Source of the DNA: Kiritimatiellia bacterium
GTDB taxonomy: Bacteria > Verrucomicrobiota > Kiritimatiellia > UBA8416 > JABMPJ01
Assembly: GCA_016783675.1 (NCBI GenBank)
Contig: JADHWE010000003.1
Coordinates: forward strand, 1-64,000
Direction of reading: 5' to 3'
Length of the DNA: 64,000 nt
Every line of letters starts with the position of its first letter. The stretch's first letter is position 1. Under the pieces are notes generated by a model. It searched no databases. It saw nothing but the letters and a program-made list of their open reading frames with translations, and had not been told where the DNA came from. Position numbers and translations under genes: made by a program. Below, piece after piece: positions 25,624 through 35,004 of this stretch.

Positions 25624-27234
25624 TCAATCGATAACAACTAGCCATCCCGTGAGATGTTTGGGCTTGCCCAGACATGCTCGTATCAAGCAAGCACTCACCC
25701 CATTCCTGGGGATCCGAATGTCGGTTGAGTGTGCTCCTGCGCCTGTGAGTGCAAGGACAGCGTCCTTACCACTCAGACAACGGGCGTCCCGCGTCCCTCG
25801 TTGATCACAGAGTGAGTCACGTGGGATATAGACAGCCCTGGTGCCGCTGCCTGCTTTTACCCAATGGAGCGCAGACGCAGCATCCGAATGTTCCTCGGCC
25901 TGCGTCACTTGCACCTCAACTCCATTTGCCAACAGCTCGGGCGGAAGTTGGGTCTCCCAATTCGCGGACGCGGGCAGGAGCATCATTTCTACTCCGATCG
26001 CTTTGCAGTGGTGGGTGGCCTTGACAATTCCTTGTCCCTCTAGTTTCCCATAGCACTCCATCATGGACTTGGATGCTGGAAGCAGGAATGCCCATGCCAT
26101 CCCGGCTGCAAACACTACTGCAACTGCGAGTCTGAGGCCCCCGCCGTGCAAGGCGGTCCAGCTATTGACAGCAAAACGCGCTCCGAGCAATGCCAGCATG
26201 GGCAAGACAACCGTAAGGTAACGATACTGCATTTCGACAAGGAGAAGCGGAGAGAGTCGTACCGGCATGAACATAAGAAAAAGAAGGAATCCTATGACCG
26301 ACAGCGCTAGGAACCGAGAATCAAAACAGCGTCGCCACTGTGCCAAGCCATAGACAATGCCGGCAAGGAACAGCCATCCGATTAGCCCGGCGCCCTGTAC
26401 AAAGAGCGTTACAAGATAAGACAGCCGACCAAGAAGCACTTGAACGGTCGCCACGCTTCCTGATGGCGCTTCACCTATCAATTCGATCAGTCTCTTCGGA
26501 TAGGATGACAGCCAAGCGCCCGGAGAGAGGCCGCTCAGAGTCTCGCCAGCGGCAAAGGCGATCAAGAGACCGGCGATGGTCGATAGAGTTAAGTTTGCAG
26601 AGCGTCTTACCTTCTCTGTTCGGGTGAGTTGAGAATCGAGGATTATGGCGACCGCAAATGCCGGGGCCAGGAGGACGTAGTACGCCTTTGCTCCAATACT
26701 TGCGCCCGTGACTACCCCCGAGACTGCAAGCGACTTCCAGCGCTTCCCTCCTTCAGAGTGGGTGTACGCCAGCAGGCTTATACTTAACAGCATGACGGCA
26801 AGACTGTCAGGAAGGGCGTAGGGGTCGTTAGCAACTGCGAGTGGATGCAGACCATACAGCAAGGCAGCGAACAGGCCTACGGATTCTCCGCCATAGGATC
26901 TGCCCGCCAGACCAACGGCAATGGTCGTCACTGCCGCCAGGATCAGCATCAAGCGCATCGCCCATGTCACGGTGGGCTCGCCAATTCCCCCCCATAAAGC
27001 GAGTAAACCAGTGAACATAGTCCGGCTTCGGTAGACGTCGTGTATCTGCATGCCATGCGTGTGACCCAAGTGCTCCTGGGATACGTAAACCCAACGCTGA
27101 TCATCGTTTGCGAGTGTTGGTGCTGTGTGTAGCAGTCGGGCGGAAAGTGACAGGCACAAGACAAGAAAAAGCAAAGGCCAGAACCAAGCCGGAGAGTGGC
27201 GTTTTGGGTTTGGGATTACGACTTCCATAGGCAT
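25624..27234 (-). CDS. Putative GT-C (GT39/ArnT-like) polytopic glycosyltransferase
   Basis: A roughly 536-residue membrane protein with about ten hydrophobic segments. The first extracytoplasmic loop carries acidic residues (TLANDDQRWVYVSQEHL) where GT-C enzymes have their catalytic Asp. A later PYALPDSLAVMLLSISLLAY stretch is typical of GT39/PMT-like proteins. The last 100 residues are soluble and Cys-containing. ATG at 27234 is my choice; TTG at 27264 and ATG at 27228 are alternatives. Acts in the periplasm on polyprenyl-phosphate sugars, by family analogy. It converges on the fusion gene and is divergent from the flippase. Confidence 0.75.
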   Translation of the reverse strand: MPMEVVIPNPKRHSPAWFWPLLFLVLCLSLSARLLHTAPTLANDDQRWVYVSQEHLGHTHGMQIHDVYRSRTMFTGLLALWGGIGEPTVTWAMRLMLILAAVTTIAVGLAGRSYGGESVGLFAALLYGLHPLAVANDPYALPDSLAVMLLSISLLAYTHSEGGKRWKSLAVSGVVTGASIGAKAYYVLLAPAFAVAIILDSQLTRTEKVRRSANLTLSTIAGLLIAFAAGETLSGLSPGAWLSSYPKRLIELIGEAPSGSVATVQVLLGRLSYLVTLFVQGAGLIGWLFLAGIVYGLAQWRRCFDSRFLALSVIGFLLFLMFMPVRLSPLLLVEMQYRYLTVVLPMLALLGARFAVNSWTALHGGGLRLAVAVVFAAGMAWAFLLPASKSMMECYGKLEGQGIVKATHHCKAIGVEMMLLPASANWETQLPPELLANGVEVQVTQAEEHSDAASALHWVKAGSGTRAVYIPRDSLCDQRGTRDARCLSGKDAVLALTGAGAHSTDIRIPRNGVSACLIRACLGKPKHLTGWLVVID

Positions 27235-27428
27235 GAATGTGCCTGCACAGAGACTATGCGTCAAGCCATAGTCCTTACCCGCATGGTGGGGAGCATCTCC
27301 GATCTTGCGTACTCAAGTGGCCCATACGTCTCTTTAGGGTCAGTCCATTTATCCTTGGTTCAGCATGCGACTTGGGTTAACTGTGTTCCTTGACTCGAAT
27401 CAAGGAAGCCAGTCCGGACTGATAGAAG

Positions 27429-28943
27429 GTGCTCCTGAATCTACGACTCTTGATTGACAAGTTTGCTCCACGATTCATGCGGCCGTGGATCGAGCGGTTG
27501 CAGCGTTCTCCGATTGCCTACAGGTTGGCAAGGGGCACGTTCTGGTCGCTGGCCGGTGCGGTCATATCACGCGGGCTCATGCTTGCGGCGTCCGTTGTTG
27601 TCGCCCGTATTCTCGGGAAAGGCGGATTCGGAGAGCTCGGCATCATCCGCTCCACTGTGGGCATGTTTGGCGTACTTGCGGGGTTCGGTCTGGGCCTCAC
27701 CTCAACCAAGCATATTGCGGAATTCCGCGACGAAGAGCCAGAGCGAGCAGGAAGAATCATCGGGCTATCCAACCTTGTGGCCATGCTCACGGGGGGAGGA
27801 ATGGCCGTGGCACTTGTCATCTCTGCGCCGTGGCTGGCGGCGCATTCTCTGAACGCGCCTCACCTGGCGAATATCCTCCGGGTCGGAAGCCTGATCCTTT
27901 TCATCAACGCCCTTAACGGCGCACAAACAGGGGCGCTGGCGGGATTCGAGGCATTCAAGGAGATTGCGCATGTCAACCTGTACGCCGGACTGATCTCGTT
28001 TCCGCTAATGGTGGGCGGCGCCTGCCTGGGAGGCGTAACGGGCGCCGTATGGGCCCTGGCGGCGAACCTGGGCATCAACTGGCTGCTGAATCACGTGGCA
28101 CTGAGAAGAGAGGCGCGTCGTCACGGAGTAGCGATATCCTGGGAGAGAAGTCACGGAGAGAGGCACATACTGTGGAAGTTCAGTCTGCCTGCTGCTTTGT
28201 CAGGCATCCTGGTTGGTCCCGTCAAATGGATCTGTAATGCGCTGCTTGTCAACCAGGACGATGGTTATGCAGCGTTGGGCGTACTCACGGCGACATTAGC
28301 GTTTCAGCAACTGCTGGTATTTGCCAGCGGCATGCTGAATGCGCCTCTGCTTTCGATGATATCGAATGCCGGCAAGAAGATATCGCGTCGCCTGGCGACT
28401 GTTAATATCCTGTCGTCGGGAATCCTCGGGGTCGCAGTGTCATTGCCGATCCTCTGGTTCCCGGAGACCGCAGAAGTCCTCTTCGGTAAAGAGTTCAGCG
28501 GAAGATCGTTCCGGTATGCCCTGGCTTTTGGCATGTTGAGCACGTGTATCATGCTCTACAAGCAAGGGGTGACAAGGTTGCTGGTAGCTCGCAGCTACAT
28601 GTGGTGGGGGTTCCTGAGCAACCTCATCTGGGCGCTGGGTGTACTGGGCTCGGCTGTATACTGCGTCAGGTTTGGTGCCTGGGGTATCGCGCTTGCCTTT
28701 TATGTGGGGTATGTTGTGAACATCGTGGTCTATGTTCCGATGGCGATACGCTTCCGGCTCGTTACGCGCGAACAACTGGTCTCTTGGCCGGTCCTGTCCG
28801 TAGCGGTGTTCCTGCATGTCTGTGCGGTACTCCCGGTCCTGGTCCCTTCCTTGCTGGAGCGCTTCTTCCTGTTCTGCGGAATGGTGCTTGTGGTGATCTT
28901 GGCTGTGTGGGTACGTGTGCGGCAGATGCGCGCAGTTCAGTAG
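27429..28943 (+). CDS. Oligosaccharide flippase (Wzx/MATE-like, PST family)
   Basis: A 504-residue protein with 12-14 predicted transmembrane segments. The N-terminal part (RGTFWSLAGAVISRGLMLAASVVVARILGK, split here across positions 37-66) and GFGELGIIRSTVGMFGVLAG are typical of Wzx flippases, which move undecaprenyl-linked glycans across the inner membrane. GTG at 27429 is used; GAAGG abuts it, so the true start may be a little downstream. It heads an 11-gene plus-strand run to 42457. No Wzy polymerase was recognised next to it. Confidence 0.88.
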   Translation: MLLNLRLLIDKFAPRFMRPWIERLQRSPIAYRLARGTFWSLAGAVISRGLMLAASVVVARILGKGGFGELGIIRSTVGMFGVLAGFGLGLTSTKHIAEFRDEEPERAGRIIGLSNLVAMLTGGGMAVALVISAPWLAAHSLNAPHLANILRVGSLILFINALNGAQTGALAGFEAFKEIAHVNLYAGLISFPLMVGGACLGGVTGAVWALAANLGINWLLNHVALRREARRHGVAISWERSHGERHILWKFSLPAALSGILVGPVKWICNALLVNQDDGYAALGVLTATLAFQQLLVFASGMLNAPLLSMISNAGKKISRRLATVNILSSGILGVAVSLPILWFPETAEVLFGKEFSGRSFRYALAFGMLSTCIMLYKQGVTRLLVARSYMWWGFLSNLIWALGVLGSAVYCVRFGAWGIALAFYVGYVVNIVVYVPMAIRFRLVTREQLVSWPVLSVAVFLHVCAVLPVLVPSLLERFFLFCGMVLVVILAVWVRVRQMRAVQ

Positions 28944-28969
28944 AATCTCTTTCGGGACGGTAATGTAGC

Positions 28970-30109
28970 ATGACAATCGAACGGCACAGAGCGTTGGCGG
29001 CATTCCAGTGGGAACTGCGGGCATCGCTTGAGTTTTTCCTGAACAACGGTTGGTATGGAGGAACGCGCGACTGGTCGAGGTTGCATGAGGCGCAGGCAGC
29101 GGCCTGCGGAAAGAGCCGTTCAGCATCCCCTCGGGGAACCGACTCGCCCGCTGAACAGGCCGCATGGATAGCCGACTGCTATTCGCAGTGGGTGGCACTG
29201 TCCGAAACACTGAGCTCCGAGGGACCTGCGGAGGTCAGGTGTGAAGCAGTCGACCTCTCGCACTACGGCGAGGCACGCCTGCGGCGCGCCATAGAGGGCC
29301 TGGCGGCCGCGTTCGACCAGTCCGTTGAATCGTGCCTGTTTGCCGGTCTACACGGGAGCATGGCTACGCTTGACTACACGCCCTATAGCGACATCGACGC
29401 ACTCGTGGTGCTTACGCCGGAGGCAGCGACGGATCCCGACCGGCTCTTGGATATTCGGCGTCAAACAACACGGGCCTGTTCGCATCTGTATGCCTATGAC
29501 CCCCTACAGCACCATGGGGTGTTCGCCTGTACAGGCTACGACCTGCGGTATTACCCCGAAGCTTTCCTGCCCCTTGCAACCCTGCAGCGTGCCAAGGGGT
29601 TCTCCGGTGCATGTTCGTTTGATGTTGCCGTGCGCAACTCGGCCGACGAAGCGCATGATAACTTCCGTCGGGTGACGTCGGCAATCCTGTCGCGCTCGGC
29701 TCTGGACTTGTGCAAGGCCGATGCCCGCCTGGTGAAGCTCACACTGAGCGCGTGCTATCTTGTTCCGTGCCTGTTTCTCGGGGCCATTGGTGAGTTCTGT
29801 TACAAGGGCGACTCCTTCGGGCGCATCGGTACGTACATTGATCGCGAGACACTGGATGTTCTGACAGAACTCTCCCGGATTCGAGACACGTGGTCGTTCT
29901 CCCAAACCTTCGCCCGCTATGAAGGCACCTTGCAGAGGTGCGGCCTTTCCCCGCGCTGGATACGTCGCGTGGCACGATCCACGACCGACAAGCTGTTCCT
30001 CGCCACGCTGAGAGAACGCCGCGAGTTACTGGATCGCATCCCCGCGGTGGTATCGGCGTTTGTCACAGCCTTGGACCGACACGAGGAAGGGGGCACGCAT
30101 GTGGAGTGA
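28970..30109 (+). CDS. Nucleotidyltransferase-fold protein (NTP_transf_2-like), unknown role
   Basis: A 379-residue protein with a polymerase-beta-type nucleotidyltransferase signature: HGSMATLDYTPYSDIDALVV near residues 127-146 gives the GS-x(n)-DxD metal-binding motif. The rest has no family I know, with a helical C-terminal half. The ATG at 28970 has only a weak upstream site. It overlaps the next gene, which carries a similar motif, by 11 bases. Substrate unknown: protein, tRNA or sugar nucleotidylation are all possible. Presence inside a glycan operon is unusual. Confidence 0.75.
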   Translation: MTIERHRALAAFQWELRASLEFFLNNGWYGGTRDWSRLHEAQAAACGKSRSASPRGTDSPAEQAAWIADCYSQWVALSETLSSEGPAEVRCEAVDLSHYGEARLRRAIEGLAAAFDQSVESCLFAGLHGSMATLDYTPYSDIDALVVLTPEAATDPDRLLDIRRQTTRACSHLYAYDPLQHHGVFACTGYDLRYYPEAFLPLATLQRAKGFSGACSFDVAVRNSADEAHDNFRRVTSAILSRSALDLCKADARLVKLTLSACYLVPCLFLGAIGEFCYKGDSFGRIGTYIDRETLDVLTELSRIRDTWSFSQTFARYEGTLQRCGLSPRWIRRVARSTTDKLFLATLRERRELLDRIPAVVSAFVTALDRHEEGGTHVE

Positions 30110-31250
30110 ATTCGAGAGGCTGACGCCTATTGCTCCCTCGGCGTACAAGGAAGCACTTGACGAGTATGTAGCCCGTGTTTCCCCGCTTCCAGGGGTTGTT
30201 GGCATAGCGACCTTCGGCAGCGTTAGAGACCCCGGCATATCCGATCTGGATGTTCTTGTCGTCGTCAGGGATGATGACCCGTCGCCTCCGGCCGATGTTT
30301 CCAACGCGGTACTTTCCCGCGAACCGGCCGGCAATGTGTGGGCGCATGACGTTTCTGTTCTTCCTGCCAGTCTGTGGAGCAGCCTGTCCTCGCTGGCATT
30401 CTGTTCGCACATGAATCCGGTCGCGGGGAACCTTGACGTCCCGTCACAGGACGTGGCCAGAGAAGCGTCGCTGCTTCTGCTGTTTGATGGACTCATGGAT
30501 CGGCTGCTTGTCGTGGCGCGCATGCTCTGCCGTCCACGCTGTCATACGCGGAACGTTCTTCTTGTTCTCAACTCGTTTGGTCACACCCTCTCTCTCTGTG
30601 AGAAGCTGCGCGTCCCGTTTGAACCCGTGCACGCAGAGCTATGCCGTGAGATCCGTGAGATCCGCGCCAACTGGTTCACGAGCGAGAGAACCGATGGTCT
30701 GTTCGATCTGAGTCGTGAGTTCCTCAAGGCATTCACAAGACTGGTCGGCCCCATCAGCGACGCACTAGCCACTCAGGAGAGCGCAATCGCATCCCCCCTG
30801 CCGGCCCCGACCATCAGGATCGGCGAGAATGTCTACATCGGGTTTGATGATCGGAGAGGCGGCGACTACGAGATCGTAACGAAGGAGGTCGCGCTTCCCT
30901 TCCGAACGGCCCGATTGCACAGGGTGAATTTCTGGTTTCCCCGCCGTACGTATGAAACGTATTTTGCCGCGTGTGTCGCGGCGATGCTCAAGAGTGGCTC
31001 GTCGCGATTGATATCATGGCACCTGCCTCGCCATGGCTCGGAATCTCGTGGTGTCGACCCGGGTGTGGTCGATAGGCTCGTGAAAAGACATGAGGCGATT
31101 GTCAGCCATGTACGGTTTCTTAGAGAGCATGCATATACATTCGGCGCTGTGCATGCGGCGGGCTTTCTGCCCGTCGGTCTGAAGAAGGTCGCTGCGACAA
31201 CCAGGGCGCGCCGCGCCGTCAGAACCTGGTTGGCGGGTATGTTGAGCTAG
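30099..31250 (+). CDS. Second nucleotidyltransferase-fold protein, tandem to the previous one
   Basis: A 383-residue protein with the signature TFGSVRDPGISDLDVLVVV at about residues 38-56, again GS-x(n)-DxD. The sequence outside the motif differs from its neighbour, but size and layout are the same, so it is likely a diverged relative. ATG at 30099 has a strong GAGGAAGGGG upstream and lies inside the previous gene's end. No recognised family for the C-terminal part. Probably works with the neighbour; role unknown. Confidence 0.75.
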   Translation: MWSEFERLTPIAPSAYKEALDEYVARVSPLPGVVGIATFGSVRDPGISDLDVLVVVRDDDPSPPADVSNAVLSREPAGNVWAHDVSVLPASLWSSLSSLAFCSHMNPVAGNLDVPSQDVAREASLLLLFDGLMDRLLVVARMLCRPRCHTRNVLLVLNSFGHTLSLCEKLRVPFEPVHAELCREIREIRANWFTSERTDGLFDLSREFLKAFTRLVGPISDALATQESAIASPLPAPTIRIGENVYIGFDDRRGGDYEIVTKEVALPFRTARLHRVNFWFPRRTYETYFAACVAAMLKSGSSRLISWHLPRHGSESRGVDPGVVDRLVKRHEAIVSHVRFLREHAYTFGAVHAAGFLPVGLKKVAATTRARRAVRTWLAGMLS

Positions 31251-31279
31251 CTGTTTTTGGAGAGGAGGCCAGCGCGTAT

Positions 31280-32206
31280 ATGAGCCAGAGAACGAGATCG
31301 ACGTGCTGGCCATTCGTGTGGTCCGTAGGCTCTAATCCCTCCCGTATCCTGTTCAGCAAGGCCTGCTTCAGCTACCTCTCCTGGTGGCGGCGCCCGAGCT
31401 TCCTTCGAGGGGGTGGCAGCAAAAAGGATACGCTTTTCGCGGGACCATGGGTTGGCGAGTTCGGCTGGGAGCTCATGGACTGGCAGGGCTATCTCCGGGC
31501 GCTCCGGGGGCGTTACAAACGAATCATCGTATCTGCCCGGCCTTCGAGCAAAGCGCTCTACGACGATTTCTGCGATGAGTTTGTGCCTCATGGGATCAGA
31601 GGCGAGTCGAATGCGCACACGATATTTGGAATCGAGAATCCGCACGAGCTGGCGCGTGTACTGAATGCGATTCCCGCCAACTGCGACCATCTTCCGCCCT
31701 TGCGCTACATTCCGCAGGACGAGCAGTCCTTCATCCGGTTTGGAGGCGATCATTCAGACGAAACAGCTCCGGATATACTTGTGCACGCTCGTGGCAGGGC
31801 GAGTGTTCCCGGAAGAAACTGGCCGGTCGAACAGTGGCAACATCTCGCCGCTCTACTGCAAGAAGAGGGGATGACGGTTGGGTGCATCGGGTTACGCAAT
31901 GCCACGCTGGAAGTCGAAGGTGTGGTGGACTACAGGGACCTGCCGCTCGCGGAGACCATGCAGCTCATGTCGTCCTGCAAGTGTGTTGTGGGACCCTCGT
32001 CGGGAGCCATGCACCTGGCGTCGCTCTGTGGGTCGCCCCACGTAGTGTGGACAGACCGGAAAAGCTATGGCATGGGGAAAACCAGTCGCGAGAAGTATGA
32101 GTCATGGTGGAATCCACTGCAGACTCCAGTGGCGGTAATGGATGAAAGTGGGTTCTCCCCAGACGTAGCAGATGTCCGGGCATGTATCCGTGGGTTGCTT
32201 AGGTAG
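31280..32206 (+). CDS. Glycosyltransferase, GT9-like
   Basis: A 308-residue GT-B-type protein. The C-terminal domain has PGRNWPVEQWQHLAALLQEE, and SCKCVVGPSSGAMHLASLCG is the donor-site motif of heptosyltransferase-like (GT9) proteins. The N-terminal domain includes AGPWVGEFGWELMDWQGYLR. ATG at 31280 follows GGAGGCC by about ten bases. It lies 29 bases after the second nucleotidyltransferase gene and 7 before the giant GT-C gene. A heptosyltransferase role would fit the nearby adenylyltransferase but is inference. Confidence 0.78.
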   Translation: MSQRTRSTCWPFVWSVGSNPSRILFSKACFSYLSWWRRPSFLRGGGSKKDTLFAGPWVGEFGWELMDWQGYLRALRGRYKRIIVSARPSSKALYDDFCDEFVPHGIRGESNAHTIFGIENPHELARVLNAIPANCDHLPPLRYIPQDEQSFIRFGGDHSDETAPDILVHARGRASVPGRNWPVEQWQHLAALLQEEGMTVGCIGLRNATLEVEGVVDYRDLPLAETMQLMSSCKCVVGPSSGAMHLASLCGSPHVVWTDRKSYGMGKTSREKYESWWNPLQTPVAVMDESGFSPDVADVRACIRGLLR

Positions 32207-32213
32207 AGTGCGT

Positions 32214-34985
32214 ATGCAAAATGATGGTTCCAGCGGCGGAATGCGAAGGGGATGGGGGGTCCGGGCCTACACATTCTGGCCCCTGGCGCTTGGAGTCATA
32301 GTCGCGCTGTATCTCCTCGCGGAGCACTATGTCAAGGCATACTCAGACCCGATCGGTTTCCTGCACAAGGCGGAGGCGCTTTGGGCCGGTGCCCCGGTCA
32401 CGGAGAGGGCTTTTGTTTATCCGGCCCTGCTTGGTGCAGGGCTGAAGGCTCTCGGGTTCTCATACGTATTCCTGTTCAATCTCCCGTTCGTTCTGTTGCT
32501 GCTCTTCCTGGTCTGGCGGGTATTGCTGAGGACGCTTGAGCTGGATGCGGCCAAGGGGCTCGACAAGGCTGCTGGAGACTTTCTTGCTTTCGTGGGTGTG
32601 GCGCTGTTTGTCGTGCTGCACCATGAGTTGCTGCTCGAGCTGGTGAACCCGTTTCGAGAGCCCCTCAGTTTCGCGCTCGTACTCATCTCCGTGCTGAGTG
32701 CGTTGCGGTACGAGAAGAAGAGGAGCTGGCTCAGCGCACTTCTCTGTGGGCTATGGCTGGGGTTGGCTACGAGCGTGCGCGAGACGTGCATACTCGTCGC
32801 GCCACCGATCGCACTCTATGCCGGCATTAACTGGTGGCGGACCCGTGACCGGGCGTGGGGCCACTTCCTCCTGTTGGCCGCCGTGGGAGGAGTACTCGGA
32901 CTGGCGCCCTTCTTCCTTCAGAACTACATGCATTCCGGACAGGCTATTGTCCCTGGGTATGCCGCAAACAGAGTCCAGCTCGCTACCGACACTCAACGAT
33001 GGGACATTCCGGTTCCGGGAATGAGCATGGATCACTTTGCATCAACCGGGACAAAGACGATGCGGCATTTCCTGGCCAAGTACACGGGCCTTGGAGTCAT
33101 CCTGGTGCTCATCGCCGTGCTGAGGGGGGGAATCAGGAAAGACATCAAGATTGTGATGCTGCTGGTTTCGGCCGTGTTGCTGAACACGTTGTTCTACTCC
33201 TGCTACTGGTATATGAAGGAGAGGTATCTCCTGGTCATCGATCTCTTCCTGCTGCCTCTCGTTATCCTTGGGATCGTGCCGTTGGCGCAGCTGCTGTCCT
33301 TTACATCGCGGCGCTGGATGGCACCTCGCATTACGCGGTGGTTTGTGGGGGGTGCCTATGCGCTGGTCATGGCGTTCGTGGTCGGTGTGCTGTTCCTGGC
33401 GCAGCGACGGGCACCTGATCGACTCCAAGTCTGGCATAGCGGCACGCTGAGGCAGGAGATGTGTCCGCATCTCCAGGAACCATATAGTTTTGTGGGAAAG
33501 CGGCATCACTGCATGATGTTGGCCTGGCTTCTGGGTGGGACGTACGATGACATGGGGCGGCGGTTCGAGCGCATCGCAAGGTTGAGTCCAGATGATGCCG
33601 CGACGCTGTCGATCCACCTGGCCAGCAGCAGTGCAAGCATCCTGGAGAAGTGGGACAAAGGCAACGTCTATACGTACGAACAGACGGCCGCGCCCCTGCT
33701 CAAGAACTGGTTCGACTTTGCTCCCATCTTCTCGTGTGACGACCTGTCTGTGCCGCTTGACCACTATGGAAATCGAATGAATGGAGTCTTGTACCAGGTG
33801 AAGCCTTGGAGCGACACCAATATCGCGAGGACCATGGAAGTTCCTGCGGATGGCCTGAAGAACGTACTTGCGATTGACCCCAGGCGGATCTGGGATTCTC
33901 CAGAGCGAAGCTTCTGTTCTGTCCATCTTGACGGGGAGTATATTGGCGACCTTACGAACGGCCTCCAGTTCATCCATATTAGCGGAGAACTACTGAGGGA
34001 TAGAGAGACCGTCAGTGTGAGCGTGCGTTCAGATGCTCCGCTCCCGTCGAGTCCGTATATGCAGTGGCTTGCCGGGACACAGTACTTTGACCATGGTCTC
34101 GGAGCGTCTGGTGAGAGCTGGTACTATCCACACCTTTCCGAGTCACTTGTTGATGCGGCGCCCCTCAAGACAGATGGATGTCTCCTATTCAGCAGTGGGA
34201 CCGTCTCCGTTCCCCGGTGCGGGGGCCAGTCTGAAGAAGCCTTTGCCGAACTCCTTATAGAGGCATTCTATGATAGGACGGAAGGAGAGACTGGCGCACT
34301 GGAGCTTGAGGCCTCGGGCAAAGTGTGTACATACCCGCTTCCCGGGCGTAGGCAGAGGTCTTGGGTCAACGTGCCCCTGGGGCAGGCGAGAGGCGTTCTG
34401 CAGATGGTGCCAGTTGCGCTTCGGACGTCTTTTCCCTCCTATCGCGAGCAGAAGCGGGCCAAACGACTGGGGCATCGTCGAGACATAGCGTTTGTCAAAG
34501 TCTGTGCCGTACGTCTTTCGGCCTACCCCGTGAGCCAGAGCGAAACCCTCGAGATAGACGTAGGAGCCGAGAATGATGTTGCGTACGTGGCGGGAGGATT
34601 TCACCCACGTGAGAAACATAACTCGACGACGGTGCGCTGGACCACGGGGCGTGCACAGGTTCAACTTCCTCTTGCAGAATCGGCAGAGGGGTATAGCGTT
34701 CGGATTGAGAGCATGGGTCTCAGGGCACCGGGGATCGCGACTGTCCCATCAGTTGAGGTGGACGGGCGCGCGATCGAACCAGGCGCCATTGATCACGTTC
34801 ATGACGCGAGCAGAGGAGGGCGCAGCATCTTCTCGTTTGATCTTGTCCCTGAATGGGTGAACACGGAAGGACGAACGGCAGTGACCATCTCGGGAGATAC
34901 ATGGAGTCCCTCAGAGGTGTCGGGTTCACCGGACCGTCGTGAGCTGGGGTTTCTCTTGGATCGTATTGTCATCACGCCGAAATGA
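32214..34985 (+). CDS. Giant GT-C-like membrane glycosyltransferase with large periplasmic C-terminal region (paralog A)
   Basis: About 923 residues. The first half has roughly ten hydrophobic segments, with the early loop EHYVKAYSDPIGFLHKAEALW holding the candidate catalytic Asp. The second half (about 450-923) is soluble and probably periplasmic, with a beta-sandwich-like pattern (DFAPIFSCDDLSVPLDHYGNR, RRIWDSPERSFCSVHLDG, LPGRRQRSWVNVPLGQ). Many of these motifs recur in the gene at 44712-47684, so the two are full-length paralogs. ATG at 32214 is chosen (AGGTAGAG upstream). It likely transfers a sugar from a polyprenyl donor; acceptor unknown. Confidence 0.78.
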   Translation: MQNDGSSGGMRRGWGVRAYTFWPLALGVIVALYLLAEHYVKAYSDPIGFLHKAEALWAGAPVTERAFVYPALLGAGLKALGFSYVFLFNLPFVLLLLFLVWRVLLRTLELDAAKGLDKAAGDFLAFVGVALFVVLHHELLLELVNPFREPLSFALVLISVLSALRYEKKRSWLSALLCGLWLGLATSVRETCILVAPPIALYAGINWWRTRDRAWGHFLLLAAVGGVLGLAPFFLQNYMHSGQAIVPGYAANRVQLATDTQRWDIPVPGMSMDHFASTGTKTMRHFLAKYTGLGVILVLIAVLRGGIRKDIKIVMLLVSAVLLNTLFYSCYWYMKERYLLVIDLFLLPLVILGIVPLAQLLSFTSRRWMAPRITRWFVGGAYALVMAFVVGVLFLAQRRAPDRLQVWHSGTLRQEMCPHLQEPYSFVGKRHHCMMLAWLLGGTYDDMGRRFERIARLSPDDAATLSIHLASSSASILEKWDKGNVYTYEQTAAPLLKNWFDFAPIFSCDDLSVPLDHYGNRMNGVLYQVKPWSDTNIARTMEVPADGLKNVLAIDPRRIWDSPERSFCSVHLDGEYIGDLTNGLQFIHISGELLRDRETVSVSVRSDAPLPSSPYMQWLAGTQYFDHGLGASGESWYYPHLSESLVDAAPLKTDGCLLFSSGTVSVPRCGGQSEEAFAELLIEAFYDRTEGETGALELEASGKVCTYPLPGRRQRSWVNVPLGQARGVLQMVPVALRTSFPSYREQKRAKRLGHRRDIAFVKVCAVRLSAYPVSQSETLEIDVGAENDVAYVAGGFHPREKHNSTTVRWTTGRAQVQLPLAESAEGYSVRIESMGLRAPGIATVPSVEVDGRAIEPGAIDHVHDASRGGRSIFSFDLVPEWVNTEGRTAVTISGDTWSPSEVSGSPDRRELGFLLDRIVITPK

Positions 34986-35004
34986 CGGCAGTAGGGAAGA
35001 CGTT

